NCBI GenBank assembly: GCA_016748015.1
Contig: JAAOMT010000607.1
Span: forward strand, 158,017 to 222,016
Direction of reading: 5' to 3'
DNA: 64,000 nt
Origin: Geosiphon pyriformis
Taxonomy: Eukaryota; Glomeromycota; Glomeromycetes; Archaeosporales; Geosiphonaceae
The notes under the pieces: model-generated
Database searches by the model: none
Told to the model about the DNA's origin: nothing
Seen by the model: only the letters and a program-made list of their open reading frames with translations
In this document: in pieces, positions 11,901-23,300 of the stretch
How positions within the stretch are numbered: the stretch's first letter is position 1
How the letters are laid out: the number at the start of each line of letters is the position of its first letter
Program-made: the position numbers and the translations under genes

Positions 11901-12800
11901 ATATAGCCACTTTTGGATGAACACTACCCCAACACCACTTATAGAATTAGAAGAAAAAAAGAACAAACCTATCTGGAAAGCTTATCAAGTGTCATGGACC
12001 AACAATGACCACAATAAGCTACTACTAATTCTAATTTGGAACAACAAAAAGAAAAAAAATAAAGAGGACAAACCTGACAAAACCACAATTATAAAGGAAA
12101 TAACTAGCAGCTGGAAAAGATCATACTCATATGAACTCATAAAAGAGCCACTACACATACCACTCAAATACAAAAACTGCAAAAAAAAACTGTCCTCTAT
12201 AGGATCATGGATTACACCTAATAAAGACTATTAAACACATACCCACTACTACTGCAAACCATGTCACAAAGAATGCTATGGGTACCTCAAATAACAAGGC
12301 AAGTAAGACAATGAACTATGTCTCACTTGTGGAGAACAGTTACTTGATGAAAAAATATGAAATAACATTCCTGGTCAAGAAAGAACATGTAATGCCTTAT
12401 GCCAGTACATAATTCTCATAAGTAACTGGATTAATTGTGACACACCTATTATTGTTATATAGCACTAAGCAATCTCTTACTTGGACAGTTATTCACATGA
12501 TGAAGATGAAATCTAATGAATGACCAATGCCAAAGTAGAGGGCACTTCACCCAGTAAGATCCTAAAAATAAAGAACAATCTGCCAAAACCAGTTAATATT
12601 ATTCTCATCTTTAATCCAGATGTATTTTTAGATATTGAAACAGGTTCAGAGAAGTTTCACAAGCATTACCAGAATTTGGCACCAACAAGAAAAGAGCAGA
12701 AACAGTACTTGGAAGAAATAAACACCTGACTATGTGACTATTGTTTAATCTCATATGACTTTCAATATTGTAATAAGTGTGATCTTATTTACAATTCACC
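11901..12800 (+). pseudogene. R2 charged linker and Cys-rich region
   Basis: The frame 11917-12234 starts with an acidic then Lys-rich linker (LIELEEKKNKPIWKAYQVSW) and enters the Cys-rich region at HIPLKYKNCKKKLSS. Further on: YYCKPCHKECY, DNELCLTCGEQLLDEKI, NIPGQ, ALCQYIILISNWI, then a second open piece 12520-12729 ending FHKHYQNLAPTRKEQKQYL, and the closing Cys cluster CDYC and YCNKCDLIYN at 12728-12785. Function unknown. Confidence 0.7.
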
Positions 12801-13558
12801 ACCACACATAATCTACACAATCTTTGAAAAAAAAAGAACCAATCAGCAGCTATGCATCAGAATTGGAATCAATGTTTAATCCCAATTTAAACTTCAACAA
12901 TGATGATAACAAAACTACTGGCTCTAGCTTTGTTTAAAATAGCAATAACAACAACAACAATTCAAACTCCAATTCAAACTCTAAACAATATATTGCACTT
13001 TCTGATCTCATCAAAGAGCAAGAACTCAAATGGTTCAGTAATAATAATGAAGGTATTATGCCAAAACATGCACATAATATTGATGCAAAGTTTGATCTGA
13101 GATATTTAGGAAAGGATGCCATCAAATTAGAACTATATTTACATACCTGTATTAATCTGAAAATAGTACTGGAAATCCCAGCAACAACTATAGTTCAGTT
13201 AGTATCTAAGAGTAGTTTAGCAAAAAAGGAAATTAATATCAGAAAGGGAATAATTAATGCAGCATATGTAGGAAATATTATTGCAATGCTACAAAATAAT
13301 TCAGAAAAGACTTATATTATAGAGCCAAATAAAAAGATAGCACAGATAATATTCCTGCCTCTAGTTAAAATAGCTCAGTTAGTATTAGTAAGAAACAGAA
13401 AAAAATTAAGAATTACAGTAAGAAAAATTAGTGGATTCAGATCTATGGATAGAATAGACATATTAGTTAATATGGCAGAGGAAAAGTTATTAATAAGAGA
13501 AAAATTATCTCCACTCACCAATCAATTTTTATTCCATTATATGACCAGTACATATTAG
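12801..13558 (+). pseudogene. R2 dUTPase domain
   Basis: An Asn-rich linker (to about 13000) precedes the dUTPase. Motifs in order: DAKFDLRYLG, SKSSLAKKEINI, GIINAAYVGNI, NKKIAQIIFLPL, SGFRSMDRI. Compared with active trimeric dUTPases, the AGFDLR Gly is Lys, the Asp of motif 3 is Asn, and the GFGSTG-type motif 5 is altered. The frame 13058-13558 is open throughout, so decay here is by substitution. Confidence 0.85.
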
Positions 13559-14880
13559 TAATAAAAAAAAAAGTGAAGAATCAAGTTCAAATATTTGAAG
13601 CAGAAGCAATTATATGTGAATCAGAAGAAATTGGACTCACCAATCTTTATATACCAGCCAAGAACTACAACTATATTAAAATTTTTATCTACAATAAAAC
13701 AGAAAACATCATAGAGATACCAAAAAAAACTATCATCAGATATTTAACTATTGAAGTTGAAAATCAACCACCAAACACCATTCTAGATTTTTTATAGCTT
13801 TGCAAATATGTAGATATCACATTACAAACAATCTACAGATGGAATGAATGTTATCTGTTCTAATTAGAACAATTAGAACAGATGAACTTAAGAAATCTAG
13901 ACTTACTTCAACAAATGCAACTCAAAATGCTATTCAACAATTTCACTAACATCTTTGTCAATGAAAATGAATTTGGCAGAACTGATATAATCTAATATCA
14001 GATTAAGACTGGAAATACAATGCCAATTAGGCAGAAAGCATACCAGATATCATCAGCAAGCCATAAAATCATCCAACAAAAAATTAATAGAATGTTAGAC
14101 AATGAGTTAATTCAACTATCAATGAGTTTATAATTTTCACCAATTGTATTAGTCCAGAAAAAGAATGGAAAAATTTGGTTTTGCATAGATTACCAAAAAC
14201 TTAATAGAGTGACAAAAAGAGACAACTATCCAACTCCAAAGATCTAAGAACTCTTTAATTGTATTTGAAGAAAAGAATAATTCTCAATGTTGGACTTAAA
14301 CAGTAGTTACTGACAAGTAGCCATAAAACCAGAAGATAAAAAGAAGACAGCTTTTACAACCCAAGAAAAAAATTTTAAATTTGAAGTTATATCGTTTGGT
14401 TTAATGAATATTTCAGTCACATTCCAATAACTAATGGAAATTATTTACACTGGACTACTATAGAAATCAGTAGTCATATATTTAGATAACACTAATGTGT
14501 TCTCAAAAACATTTGATGATCATCTCTATTATTTACAGTAAGTGTTTGAAAGACTAAGAAAAGCAGGACTAAAGTTAAATGCCAACAAGTGTTTCTTTGA
14601 AAAAACAGAATTGAAGTTTTTGGGACATGTCATAAGCAAAGATGGCATCAAAACAGATTCAGACAAAATTGAGATAATTAAAAACTTTCCAGTACCCACC
14701 AACTTGATCAAACTATAAGCATTCTTGGGATTTACAGGTTACTACTGCCATTTCATCAAAGATTTTTCCAAACTGGCTCAGCTATTACACCAGCTCCAGA
14801 CCAAGAACACCAAATATGAATAGACAGAAAACCAGCAAGAAGCTTTTAACACATTAAGAAGAAAGCTTATTTAAGTTCTA
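13559..14880 (+). pseudogene. pol: R2 pre-RT region and reverse transcriptase
   Basis: Pre-RT frame 13573-13797 reads LTNLYIPAKNYNYIKIFIYN and IIEIPKKTIIRYL. RT blocks: VLVQKKNGKIWFCIDYQKLN at 14150-14205, MLDLNSSY, FEVISFGLMNISVTFQ, YLDN for YLDD at about 14480, and LKFLGHVISKDGIKTDSDKI at 14610. The second catalytic Asp is Asn. Many Gln and Trp codons are stops. Confidence 0.9.
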
Positions 14881-15260
14881 ATACTGATCTATTCAGATTA
14901 CAATAAGCCATTCATTATCACAATTGATGTATCAGGTCAAGCATTGGAAGCAGTATTATCTTAAAAAAAACCAGATAGAAGAAAACACCTAGTAACATAT
15001 ACTAGTTACAGCTTAAATTCAGCAAAAAAAAACTATAAAACATCAGCACTAGAACACTTAGTTATTTATTAAACAGTTATAAAATAGAAGAAATACTTAA
15101 GCCAGAAATTTGACATATACACTGATTACAAAGAATTAACATTAATTCAGAAACAAAAATTTGGAGATAACTGCCATGCCAAATAAAAAATAGAACTTTT
15201 ACCATTCAAATATATAGTACATTATAAAAAGAGAAAAAAAATAGAAATGCTAACAATTTG
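14881..15260 (+). pseudogene. pol: R2 RNase H
   Basis: Reads LIYSDYNKPFIITIDVSGQA, LEAVLS, LVTYTSYSLNSAKKNYKTSA, LEHLVIY and KYLSQKFDIYTDYKELT. The first catalytic Asp (TIDVSGQA) and the TDYK Asp are kept. Stops replace Gln and Trp codons. Confidence 0.82.
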
Positions 15261-16450
15261 TTATAAATAAGACAAATCTAAGAACATTTCAATCCAAAAA
15301 TATAACAAAAAATAAATACACAAAAATATCAACAACTTTAATATTTTATAAATACTCAACAGTTCAAGGAGAAATTATCTTAAAAGAAATGAAATCATAT
15401 CAAACAACAGTCCAAATATTTTATCACTTACCAAGATATACTTTATCAGAAAAACAGAAAAAATCTAGATCAACCAATCAGAGTAATCACAGAATCAGAG
15501 AAAAAAACAATATTATTTAACATACATTTTGATCTAACAGCAAGACATTTTCACAAAGAAGCAACTATAGAAAAAACAAGAAAAAGATACTATTAACCAT
15601 TAATATATTCAGACATCATCCAATATGTGTAAAATTGTAATACTTGTTAGAAAAGAGAAAGAACAAAACCTAGTGAGCTGTTGAGACCAATTAAAATGGG
15701 ACAACTATTTAATTGTATGGGAATTGACTTAGTCAGATCATTAACAATCACCAACAGAGGCAACAGATATATTGCAGTAGTCATGGATTATCTTACTAAG
15801 TGGCCAAAAGCAAAAGCTATTCAAAGAGTAGATGCAGAATCTGTTGCTGAATTCATTTATTAAAATTTGATTTGTCAATACAGATGCTTAAAAGAATTAC
15901 TATCTAACCAAGGAACTCATTTTGTGAATAGAATATTAGCAGAATTAAGTCAAAGATTTAGAATCAAAAAACCATTATCATTATCATATCATCCATAAAC
16001 CAATGGCTTAGTCAAAAAATTTAATAGAATATTGTGTAAAGTAATTGCCAAAATCAGCCAAAAAAATAAAAACAAATGAGATTTATTTATACTATCAGTA
16101 TTATTTGCTTATCAGATAATAAAGCAAGACATTATACAAGCAACATTATTTGAATTAGTATATGGTAGCACAGCAACATTACCAATGGAAATAGAAGTTA
16201 GCACATATCTAACTAAACCAATAACAAAAAACAATTTCCAAAAAACATTGTTGAAAAAAACAAATGACTTAATAGAAACACTAAAAAACAAATGGCAAAG
16301 AGCAGCTAATAATATTCAAAAGTTACAAAAAAAACAATGGAATAGAAAATTTGACTCCAAATAAGATGGACCATTTCACATAAAAAAAATTCTAAGAAAT
16401 GGAGCTTATAAATTAAAATGAGACAACAAAATTTTAGCCAAAGCAACACA
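15261..16450 (+). pseudogene. pol: R2 integrase
   Basis: A decayed connection runs to about 15480. The zinc-binding half (15520-15670) has ARHFHKEATIEKTRKRYY and CNTC. The best open piece (15681-15863) reads NCMGIDLVRSLTITNRGNRY and DYLTKWPKAKAIQRVDAESV. The core goes on with LLSNQGTHFVNRILAELSQR and TNGLVKKFN: the second Asp is Asn and the Glu position is Lys. The C-terminal end has a GPF-like block, DGPFHIKKILRNGAYKL, near 16365-16420. Confidence 0.9.
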
Positions 16451-17293
16451 TAGTAATTGACTGAAACCATATTATCATAGAGTATTATTATTCATCAATA
16501 ATATTCCACAATTGAGAATACAATAAATACTAATCCAATCAGATAAAATTCCATAAAATCTGGAACCAATCATAATTATTGAACCAAACACATTAAATTG
16601 AACAACCAAAAGAGTATATAAAGACATAGTATATGTAATAAAAAGCAATAAAGAAAATAGAAATACCAGATCATATTCACACCTTAGCTCAACAATTGTT
16701 TCAGGCCTTAGGTTAACAGCAATTAAACATGGAAGTTGTCATTAATCACCAAACAATCTGTTATTAAAACACCAAACAAAAAGAAAAAAGTACATCATAC
16801 TAGTGATCACAAAAACAATCAATAAATTGATCAGATAAAATAGTAGAAAAAGTAAAGAACACTTTTGGGAAAATAACTATTATGATTTTAATAAAAGAAC
16901 TTTTAAAAAAAAATTGGAAGCAATAAACAAAACAACTTTCAATACTATACTACTACTATCAGTTGGGAAAAAAAATTGAACATTCAAAAATTATATTTTG
17001 ATAAAACCAAAAGAAGATTCAATCAAAAAATAATATGGAATATTGAAAATATTATCAGAAAGAAAACAAATCTAACACTACACATTAGAGTAATCTATTG
17101 ATTACACATGATATTTCAAAATTACTCAGAAATATTGTTACACTCCAACATAGAAACAATTACTATTAACCAATAAAGAAAAATGAACAATGTATAAATT
17201 AAAGATATAAGAAGCAAAGTTGAACAAACAGTATTAAAAAAAGAAGTATTAGACTTAATTCAAAGTAAAAATTTTGATAGAGCTCAATATTAA
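16451..17293 (+). pseudogene. R2 post-integrase tail
   Basis: After the integrase, about 280 codons of low-similarity, stop-rich sequence. Conserved spots are NIPQLRIQQILIQSDKIP, EPIIIIEPNT, TKRVYKDIVYVI, a FQNYSEILLHSNIETITINQ-like block near 17115-17175, and the terminal LIQSKNFDRAQY with TAA at 17291-17293. The same layout ends R3 and R6. No known function. Confidence 0.65.
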
Positions 17294-17306
17294 AAGGAGA
17301 AAATAA
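17291..17306 (+). other. R2 polypurine tract
   Basis: TAAAAGGAGAAAATAA, all purine apart from its T's, immediately precedes the 3' LTR. The tail's stop codon overlaps its start. It is the expected plus-strand primer. Confidence 0.8.
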
Positions 17307-18108
17307 TGTTACTCATAAAGAAAATGTATAAAGAAAAATAGTAGGAAAAACAGATAGACCAATAAGAGAGTAGTAGTTAACACATAAACATGTTGCTTAG
17401 CAATGTGGAGCAATATTAGAAAATTAGAACACATTGCTCAAAAAATCATAGCACATCATTTGGGAATGTGAATGATCTCATAGAACCAAAATTATGTATA
17501 TATAGTAAGAACATTAGAAGCAAAAAAGACATCTTAGTTTAGATTTCATAAAACAGCCTTCCACATCACAAATATCAATAAATAATCATTTGCTATCTCA
17601 ATCTACTTTCCACTATTAATACTTTATATTAATAATAACAAATACATTATTATATTAAAACAATAGCTCTTGATTATAACTATTAACAGAATACTAACTT
17701 AATTGTCTTGGCTTAATTTTTTCATTTCTTTATTTTCTTTCTTTCTTTCTTTCATTTGTTTTCTGGTTGTTTACTAAATTGATTAAAAATTATGCACAGA
17801 ATTATCAATGTCAAAAATAATCTGGTAAAAAACCCCAAAGAAAAAGTATAGAGTTTGAGAATTTACAGATAGCTTACCAAAAGGACATCTTTGCCAGATT
17901 ACCAGCCACCACACTGAGAAAAAAATTTGACAGAATTGTGATTTTGGAAGGCTACTGAAACATTATTGAATCTCTGTTTATTATACAAAAAACTCAACCA
18001 AAACCTTTAGATTATTAAAAACCTTCAGAAACCAATATTATTAAATCAATTGAGCACCAAGTTATGAGTTTTTTATTTGACTTGAGACCCCAAATAATGA
18101 CTTGTAAC
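17307..18108 (+). repeat. R2 3' LTR (subtype C)
   Basis: TGTTACTCATAAAG to CTTGTAACA. It pairs with 8363-9185: same GCAATG palindromes, same AGACATCTTAGTTTAGATTT block, same T/C tract (17725-17760). Many C/T and G/A differences separate the two, so the insertion is not young. Confidence 0.93.
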
Positions 18109-18129
18109 AATAAAAACTTTAAAAAACAA

Positions 18130-18789
18130 ATGGTGTAAAGAATCAAGAAATTGAGGAATTTCAATTATGTATATATAATGGTAGCATTAGAAGTAGAAAA
18201 AACAGATCTTTTAGTTTAGATTTAATCTAAACAACCTTTCAAATCACAATCATCTAATAAATAACTATTTGTTATCTCCAATTCACTTCCACTATTGACA
18301 TTTCATGTTAATAGTTACTGATACTTAACCACACTAGAACAATAACTCTTGATCATGACTATTGATGGGATATTAACTTGCAAATGCCTTGGCTTATTTT
18401 CTTTATCTTTTCTTTATTTTCTTTTATTTATTTTTATTTTCTTTTGTTGTTTACTAATTGGTTAAAAGGGATTAAAGCACTGAATTATTGATGTCAAGAA
18501 TAGCTTGATAAAAAACCCCAAAGGAAGGGTATAAGAATTAAAGATAGCTTATCAGAAGAGCATCTCTGCCAAGATTACTGGCCACTATGCTGAGAAAAAA
18601 ATTTGACAGAATTGCAATTCTGGAAAGCTACTGAGAAGACAACCATTGAATCTCTGTCCATTATACAAAGAACTTAACTAAAAATCTTCAGATCTATAAA
18701 ACTTCCAATAACTAAGACCAATTAAAACATCGAGTATCAAGTTATGGGTTTGTTATTTGATTTAAGACCCCAAATAATTACCTGTAACA
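18130..18789 (+). repeat. R3 5' LTR remnant, U3 lost
   Basis: Starts inside the LTR at TGGTGTAAAGAATC, just before the TATA box (about 18168), and ends CTGTAACA. The left junction shares TGG with the R1 integrase scrap, which fits an end-joining deletion. Confidence 0.88.
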
Positions 18790-18791
18790 TT

Positions 18792-18808
18792 TGGTGCTCC
18801 CTGTGAGG
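18792..18808 (+). other. R3 primer binding site
   Basis: TGGTGCTCCCTGTGAGG, the clearest copy with that of R9. Pairing predicts a tRNA ending CAGGGAGCACCA. I could not name it. Confidence 0.85.
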
Positions 18809-20660
18809 TATAATTCTAAAGAGAACCAGCACTAACAGCAATTATACAAAAGTGGCAGAACCAGAAAACATAGGAGCAAACCATTTAGGATTCACCAAAT
18901 CTTTGTTTCAACAGTACAGCCAACAATTAAGATTAAACAATAACCATTTCCTAGCAAAATTAGCTTTCAAGTTCTATGTCAATAATAAAATCACAGACTA
19001 TTTAGGAAGAACAGTTAACATTGAATCAGCAAAAGAAAACTTTTATACAAAAATATTTCAACACACCAGCTTACCAAGAAACTATAGTTTCACACCAATC
19101 ATTAAGGAAATCAACTAAATCATTGAAAGATACACTCAACAACAGTTTCCTATTACATATGTAAACAAAGGCAAAGGAAGGTTACAAACACCAGCAGTAA
19201 TGTCTAAAGAAATACAACTACCAATTTGGAAGAAAACAAAAATAGAATTACTAACAAATCCATCATATCACTATATACTTAGAAGTGCTATTAACATTAT
19301 ATCAACAGGCGCGTCCACATCAATCACGACATCAACATTTGGACAATTCCCATTTCAAAGTAAACAAAGAAAAGAAGATCTTTTAAGACTATATGATGTG
19401 TATTTTGAAGGATTTAAGTCACAATTGCCAATGCCATCAGGACTTTGATTACCACTATTTCAACCAAATTTTGGAACTGCAAGTTCTTGGAAAATAACAA
19501 AATCAGAAAAAGAACAAAAAGAAGAAAAAGAAGAAGAATTTGAAGATCAAGAATTTACTTACCAGAACCCAATCACTGAAAACCTGGAATTTAAAACCCC
19601 AAACCTCCAAAATCAGCAAAATCTAAATTTCAAAAATCCAGAAACTGAAACTTCAAATATTCAGACACTGCAAAATCAGCATAATTCAAACCCCAAATTA
19701 ATTAATCAGCAAAACTTACCTTCAGTAATAATCATCAAATAGCCACTAATTGATCCAATAGCTGAACCTCTACAGCAGCCACCCTAACAACTACTCCAGT
19801 AGCTTTAACAGTCACAACAACAACAACCCAACTTGGATTCAATGACATATGCCCTAATAGTAAAACTTAAAAAATTCACCAGTGAAGAAGATAATACCCA
19901 AGTATGGTTCAATGACGTGGAAAAAGCCATTGTGGCTAATAGATGAAATGATGCCAAAGCCATGCAAGCTATTCTATATTTTCTACAGGATACTGCCAAT
20001 TCATGATATCAAAGCTTGGTTAAGAAACCCTAAGATTTTAATGCATTCAAGCTTGCATTTCTGCAATATTTCAGTAATAATAATAGCATCAACAAATTAG
20101 CAAATACTTTTACTACCATTAAGCAAGAAGAAAATAAGGCAGTTACTATTTATTTAGGACACTTTCACAGAAATCTGCATCAAATTTAGGCCATACAGGC
20201 TGATTATTTTACAGTGCCACAAATCCTAAATCAATTCATTAGAAGACTGTGCAGTAGCATCCTCCAATGCATATGACCAATGCATCCAGTAGATCTTCAA
20301 GCTGCTGTTATGAATGCCAAAAATTTTGAAGCAGCTGAACTCAAAGCTAACTATGTTTAAGTTATAAATCTAATAATGAATAGATCATCTGAATTGGATT
20401 CCAAATTAAAGCAATTCAGTGAATCAATTAATCAGAAATTAGAGGAATACTTAGCTAATACCAATTAAGCCATTTATCAACCTCCACAACAATGCAATCA
20501 GGGAAATGAAAATTGTTTTCAAAATTAGTCATATCTAGCATTATCCTTGACCAATCAACAGTGGCATCAAGAAATGCGTACATGCCACTATTGTGGTAAA
20601 CAAGGACATTTGCAATTTGAATGTCGAAAAAAAATAAGTGACCAAAAATCAGTTAATCAG
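18809..20660 (+). pseudogene. gag: R3 gag
   Basis: The readable start is GTG GCA GAA at 18852 (VAEPENIGANHLGF); R9 shows the same GTG and no ATG. Open pieces 18852-19118 and 19200-19448 give the N-terminal region up to SYHYILRSAINI and PFQSKQRKEDLL. The acidic Glu/Lys linker is at 19500-19560. The capsid-like region is about 19855-20470: KKFTSEEDNTQVWFNDVEKA, EEENKAVTIYLGHFHRNLHQ. An intact zinc knuckle, CHYCGKQGHLQFEC, lies at 20583-20624. Stops at 19116, 20004 and others. Confidence 0.87.
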
Positions 20661-21640
20661 TATTAAAACTCCGATCGCCAATTACAAACTCAGAATTATG
20701 TCAGTAATCAATCATCAGAACAATACCAACCTCAATTATATTATCTCACAGTAACACAGCCAATTTATCAAACCCCAACAATGCAGCAATTATACTCACT
20801 ACCAATATATCAACTAATGACACCAGTAATCTATCAACTACTGCAGCCACAAATAATCTATCAGGCATCAGCAATCTCAACACTGCCACCAAACTCAGCA
20901 CAGATAACATCAGAGAATCCCAGACCAAAGGTTACCCAAAACTGGAAATTGTTGATGGTTGTTCACCAACTGATCCCCAGTTCTTTCAACCAACCATCAG
21001 GATACAACTGTGGAATTTGGGAACTGGGTACACCCAAAACCCAAATTCCCAACACTATTTAAGTCTCCTGGTTACCCCAGAAGACACTGTACTTGATACA
21101 CCAAAATCTAAACAACAGCAAGCACTTACCAATAATATTCTACCAGCTATCATCACTGAGAACATATTACTGGATACTATCTTCCTGTTCGAACTTAAGG
21201 AACTGCTAACCATGCTGTTATTTAATAGAGCTGCTCTTGAAGAAAAACCTATAACTGCCATGTACACTGATGCCAAAGTTGATAACCACTTCATCAAACT
21301 GATCTTAGATAGTAAATCAGCTGACAGTATCATCACAAGACAACTCATAGACCAATTAGGTTACTGAGTTAATTGAGCTGTCAGTGCAAGAATTATCACA
21401 GTGGACAGAGCAACAAAAACCCCAATTGGCAAAATCAATGACTTCTCCATCAAAGTCAATAGTATTAGAGTACCAATTAAAGTACTAGTCATAGAAGTCA
21501 CCTAATACCAAGCATTTGTTGGTAATGACTGGCTGTTTAAAACCAATGCCATACTCGATTGGACCACTCAGAAACTCCAGTTAAGTCAAAACAGCCAATA
21601 TACGAAAGTACCTGCTTCCTGTGATCACTTTAAACCAACC
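20661..21640 (+). pseudogene. R3 linker and retropepsin
   Basis: The Gln/Tyr/Pro-rich linker extends to about 20880. Protease region: AIITENILLDTIFLFELKEL, MYTDAKVDNHFIKLILDS, then KSADSIITRQLIDQLGY; the Gly of Asp-Ser-Gly is Lys. Further on: ATKTPIGKINDFSIKVN, VPIKVLVIEVT, AFVGNDWLFKTNAILDWTTQ, typical of the gypsy retropepsin C-terminal half. TGA and TAA at 21366-21375 interrupt it. Confidence 0.87.
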
Positions 21641-22630
21641 AATCCACAACTATTAATTGAACTGGAAGAAGAAGAAAGCAAATCTATTTGGGAAGCCTAT
21701 CAAGTATCATGAACTGAAGACAACTACAATGAACTACTGCCTATACTATCTTGGAATGACAATGGCAAAAAAAAACAGAAGAAAACAGAACTTACCTGGA
21801 ATGCCAACCAAGCTTGAGAAACTGACCATAATTCAGAAGAACCACCAACTTGGAAATGGGATGAGAGAAAGAAAAAAGAAAAGTGAAGGAAGAAGAGCCA
21901 CTACCAACTGCCATTTACATCTCTTATACATATAAACTACCACAACTATCAAGTTATTATTAACCAAAGCTGATATGCATCAATTGCAGCAAGAAATTGT
22001 CATCAATAAGTGTATGCTGTGGCAATAACAAGGAATACCAGATGACAACTAAGTTCTATTGCCATTCATGTCTCATTGAATGCTTTGAAAGACCCAAACG
22101 AGTTGGAAAATAGGATAATGAACTATGTTTGGTTTGTGGGGAGACTTTACTTGACGAAGAAATATGGAATAACATTCCTGGTCGAGGAGAAATGTGTGAC
22201 ATTTCATGCTAATACACGATCCTCATCAGCAACTGGATTAGGAAAGAGACACTAATAGAAGCCATTTGGAGAAGAACTGTACAGCAATTGGATAGTTGTC
22301 CACATGACAACAACAAGATATGGAGAATGGCAATGGCCAAAATAAAAAAAGTGTCACCAGAAAAAATTAGAGAAATCAAGAACAATCTACCAGAGACCAT
22401 AGAGCTTGACTGGGACCCAAAACCAGTCATAAATCTATTAGATCCAGAACAATTCTATGAACACTACCAAAAATTGGCACACACTTGAGAAAAACAAGAG
22501 CAATAGTTGAAAAAAATAAACACTTAACTATGTGACTACTTTTTAATCCTATGTGATTTTCAATATTGTAATGAGTGTGATCTTATTTACAATCTACCAC
22601 CATGCATAATTTACACAATCCCAGAAGAGG
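21641..22630 (+). pseudogene. R3 Cys-rich multi-zinc region
   Basis: Starts with the acidic linker LIELEEEESKSIWEAYQVS. Cys-rich blocks follow: LICINCSKK, CCGNNKEYQMTTKFYCHSC, DNELCLVCGETLLDEEIW, NNIPGRGEMCDISC. Then the helical piece 22288-22488 (DSCPHDNNKIWRMAMAKIKK, ELDWDPKPVINLLDPEQFYE, HYQKLA), and CDFQYCNECDLIYN at 22555-22585. About 14 Cys in spaced pairs in the consensus. I do not recognise the family; zinc binding is inferred. Confidence 0.75.
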
Positions 22631-23300
22631 AAGAACCAATTAACAACTGCACATCGAAATTGGAATCAGTTTTTAATCCCAATTCAAACTCTGACAATAA
22701 TGATGACAAAAACACTGGTTCTAATTCTGCTCAATATGGCAACAAAAATAACAATGATTCAGACTTCAATTAAAACCCCAAAACATTTATTACACTTCCT
22801 GATTTTACCAAGGAGCAAGAACTAAAATAGTTTAGTAATAATGATGAAGATATTATGCCAGAATGTGTGCATAATACCAATGCAGGATTTGATCTGAGAT
22901 ATCCAGGAAAAGATGCCATCAAATTAGAACCACATTTGTGCACATGCATTGATCTCAAGGTAACACTGGAAATCCCAGTGACTACTATGGTTCAACTAGC
23001 ATTTAGGAGTAGTTTAGCAAAAAAGAAAATCAACATCAAAAGAGGAATAATTGATGCAAGATACATAGAAAATATTATTGCTATGCTACAAAATAACTTA
23101 GAAAAAACCTATATCATAAAGCCAAATAAAAAGATAGCACAGGCAATATTCCTGCCTCTGGTAAAAATAGCTTAGTTAGTTTCAGTAGAGAACAGAGAAA
23201 AATTAGGGATTACAGCAAGAGAGATACAAGGATTTGGATCCACAGATAGAATAGATATACCAGTCAATATGGCAGAAGAAAAGGTTATTAACAAGAGAAA
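22631..23300 (+). pseudogene. R3 dUTPase domain, five motifs
   Basis: The Asn-rich linker (22670-22770) leads into the domain. Motif 1 AGFDLRYPG (about 22880), motif 2 RSSLAKKKINI, motif 3 GIIDARYIENI, motif 4 NKKIAQAIFLPL, motif 5 GFGSTDR (about 23230-23250). This is the copy closest to the trimeric dUTPase consensus; motif 3 keeps Asp and Tyr, motif 5 keeps GFGST. A TAG at 23173-23175 splits it. The length, about 140 residues, fits the family. It lies between protease and RT. Confidence 0.9.

Larger units (their letters stand above)
8363..18108 (+). mobile_element. R2: full-length decayed Ty3/gypsy element
   Basis: Two LTRs of the same subtype C (8363-9185 and 17307-18108) flank gag, protease, Cys-rich region, dUTPase, RT, RNase H, integrase and tail. 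It is inserted in R1's integrase. All domains are in the order expected, but each has stops or frameshifts, so it is not autonomous now. Confidence 0.92.
1458..18132 (+). mobile_element. R1: decayed Ty3/gypsy element with R2 nested in its integrase
   Basis: R1 starts with an 841-base LTR (1458-2298) and a primer site, then carries gag, Cys-rich region, dUTPase, RT, RNase H and most of integrase. At 8362 the integrase frame stops at the first base of the R2 LTR. The bases after R2 (18109-18132) read on with the integrase block that ends KNKW in R2. The flanks ATGG (before R2) and ATAA (after) align to ATAG in R2's own integrase, which fits a decayed target duplication. No protease was found in R1: the linker after the zinc knuckle runs straight into the Cys-rich region. 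The 3' end is lost at a junction with an LTR remnant at about 18130 that shares the bases TGG. Confidence 0.85.
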
